A DNA stretch of 6,231 nucleotides. Origin: Victivallales bacterium (GTDB lineage: Bacteria > Verrucomicrobiota > Lentisphaeria > Victivallales > JAADHT01). The notes beneath the pieces are model-generated. The model did no database searches, had not been told where the DNA came from, and was given only the letters and a program-made list of their open reading frames with translations. Both the position numbers and the translations under genes were made by a program. Positions 6,166 to 6,231 of the stretch are shown piece by piece. Numbering within the stretch: the stretch's first letter is position 1; each line of letters begins with the position of its first letter. The stretch is taken from NCBI GenBank assembly GCA_016930955.1, contig JAFGFR010000142.1, positions 1 to 6,231 on the forward strand, given 5' to 3'.

Positions 6166-6217
6166 TATTATCTATCGAGCCTTTTCGGGCTTGTTTTTTT
6201 TGCTTTTATAGATAATA
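6166..6217. repeat. 10-bp inverted repeat enclosing the terminator
   Basis: TATTATCTAT (6166-6175) and ATAGATAATA (6208-6217) are perfect inverted copies with 32 bp between them. The enclosed sequence is the hairpin and T run of the plus-strand terminator, so the region can form a long cruciform or extended stem on either strand. Confidence 0.7.
6176..6201 (+). terminator. Rho-independent terminator, plus strand
   Basis: CGAGCCT (6176-6182) pairs with GGGCTTG (6187-6193) around a TTTC loop, giving seven pairs of which two are G-U. Eight T follow at once (6194-6201). This is a textbook intrinsic terminator for transcription running left to right. No plus-strand gene precedes it in the window, so it would act on antisense transcripts entering from the reductase side. 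Confidence 0.65.
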
Positions 6218-6231
6218 TTGTATTGTTTTTA

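Larger units (their letters stand above)
6147..6231. mobile_element. AT-rich segment, candidate end of an inserted element
   Basis: The last 85 bases are strongly AT-rich, unlike the reductase sequence they abut. The segment begins near CCTAAAATAATTTG at 6147 and carries a terminator nested in an inverted repeat about 20 bp in, a layout seen at the ends of some insertion sequences, where it blocks transcription entering from outside. On the minus strand a 20-codon open frame rich in Lys runs in from the right edge and stops at 6168, possibly the tail of an element-encoded protein. No transposase or opposite end is visible. Alternatives are an intron, an integrated phage end or an assembly join. 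Confidence 0.4.

Noticed and set aside
6168..6230. Transposase C-terminus on the minus strand (20 Lys-rich codons to a stop at 6168)
   Set aside because: The stretch is too short to distinguish from chance in AT-rich DNA; mentioned only as part of the candidate element.

Overview
The window most likely comes from a bacterium of the PVC group, probably Lentisphaerota or a relative such as Kiritimatiellota or Verrucomicrobiota. This rests on protein architecture: a prepilin-like protein with an exact C-terminal H-X9-DG motif sits among glycan-degrading enzymes, beside a large secreted beta-helix protein whose C-terminal domain type I associate with this group. No marker gene confirms the assignment.

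Every supported gene is on the minus strand, so the window reads right to left. At the far right (about 6147-6231) is a very AT-rich segment with a clean intrinsic terminator nested in a 10-bp inverted repeat. It abuts an aldo/keto reductase (5526-6146) that has lost its N-terminal third and its whole catalytic tetrad, which looks like a mobile-element insertion junction. Next come a complete but divergent GH29 alpha-L-fucosidase-like enzyme (3947-5434), a 230-bp regulatory and repeat region (3717-3946), a prepilin-like protein with an H-X9-DG motif (2976-3716), an exported right-handed beta-helix protein (432-2891), and the N-terminal 119 residues of a GH20-type beta-hexosaminidase that runs off the left edge (1-359).

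The working interpretation is a glycan-degradation locus for fucose- and N-acetylhexosamine-containing polymers. The two recognisable hydrolases lack signal peptides and probably act inside the cell. The beta-helix protein is exported and could handle the polymer outside the cytoplasm. The pilin-like protein may belong to a surface or secretion apparatus. These links are inferred from proximity.

The 230-bp region upstream of the pilin gene is the most structured non-coding part. It holds a sigma70-like promoter (TTGACT-N17-TAATAT) with a TTCACA-N10-TGTGAA dyad over its -10 element. Its presumed untranslated leader contains eight tandem heptads (GTTCACR) that repeat the dyad half-site, a GC-rich double mini-hairpin, and a second heptad family. 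A strong hairpin lies between the pilin and beta-helix genes, and a 10-bp direct repeat with 22-bp spacing lies upstream of the fucosidase gene. No gene-free stretch exceeds 300 bases. I see no RNA gene and no CRISPR array.
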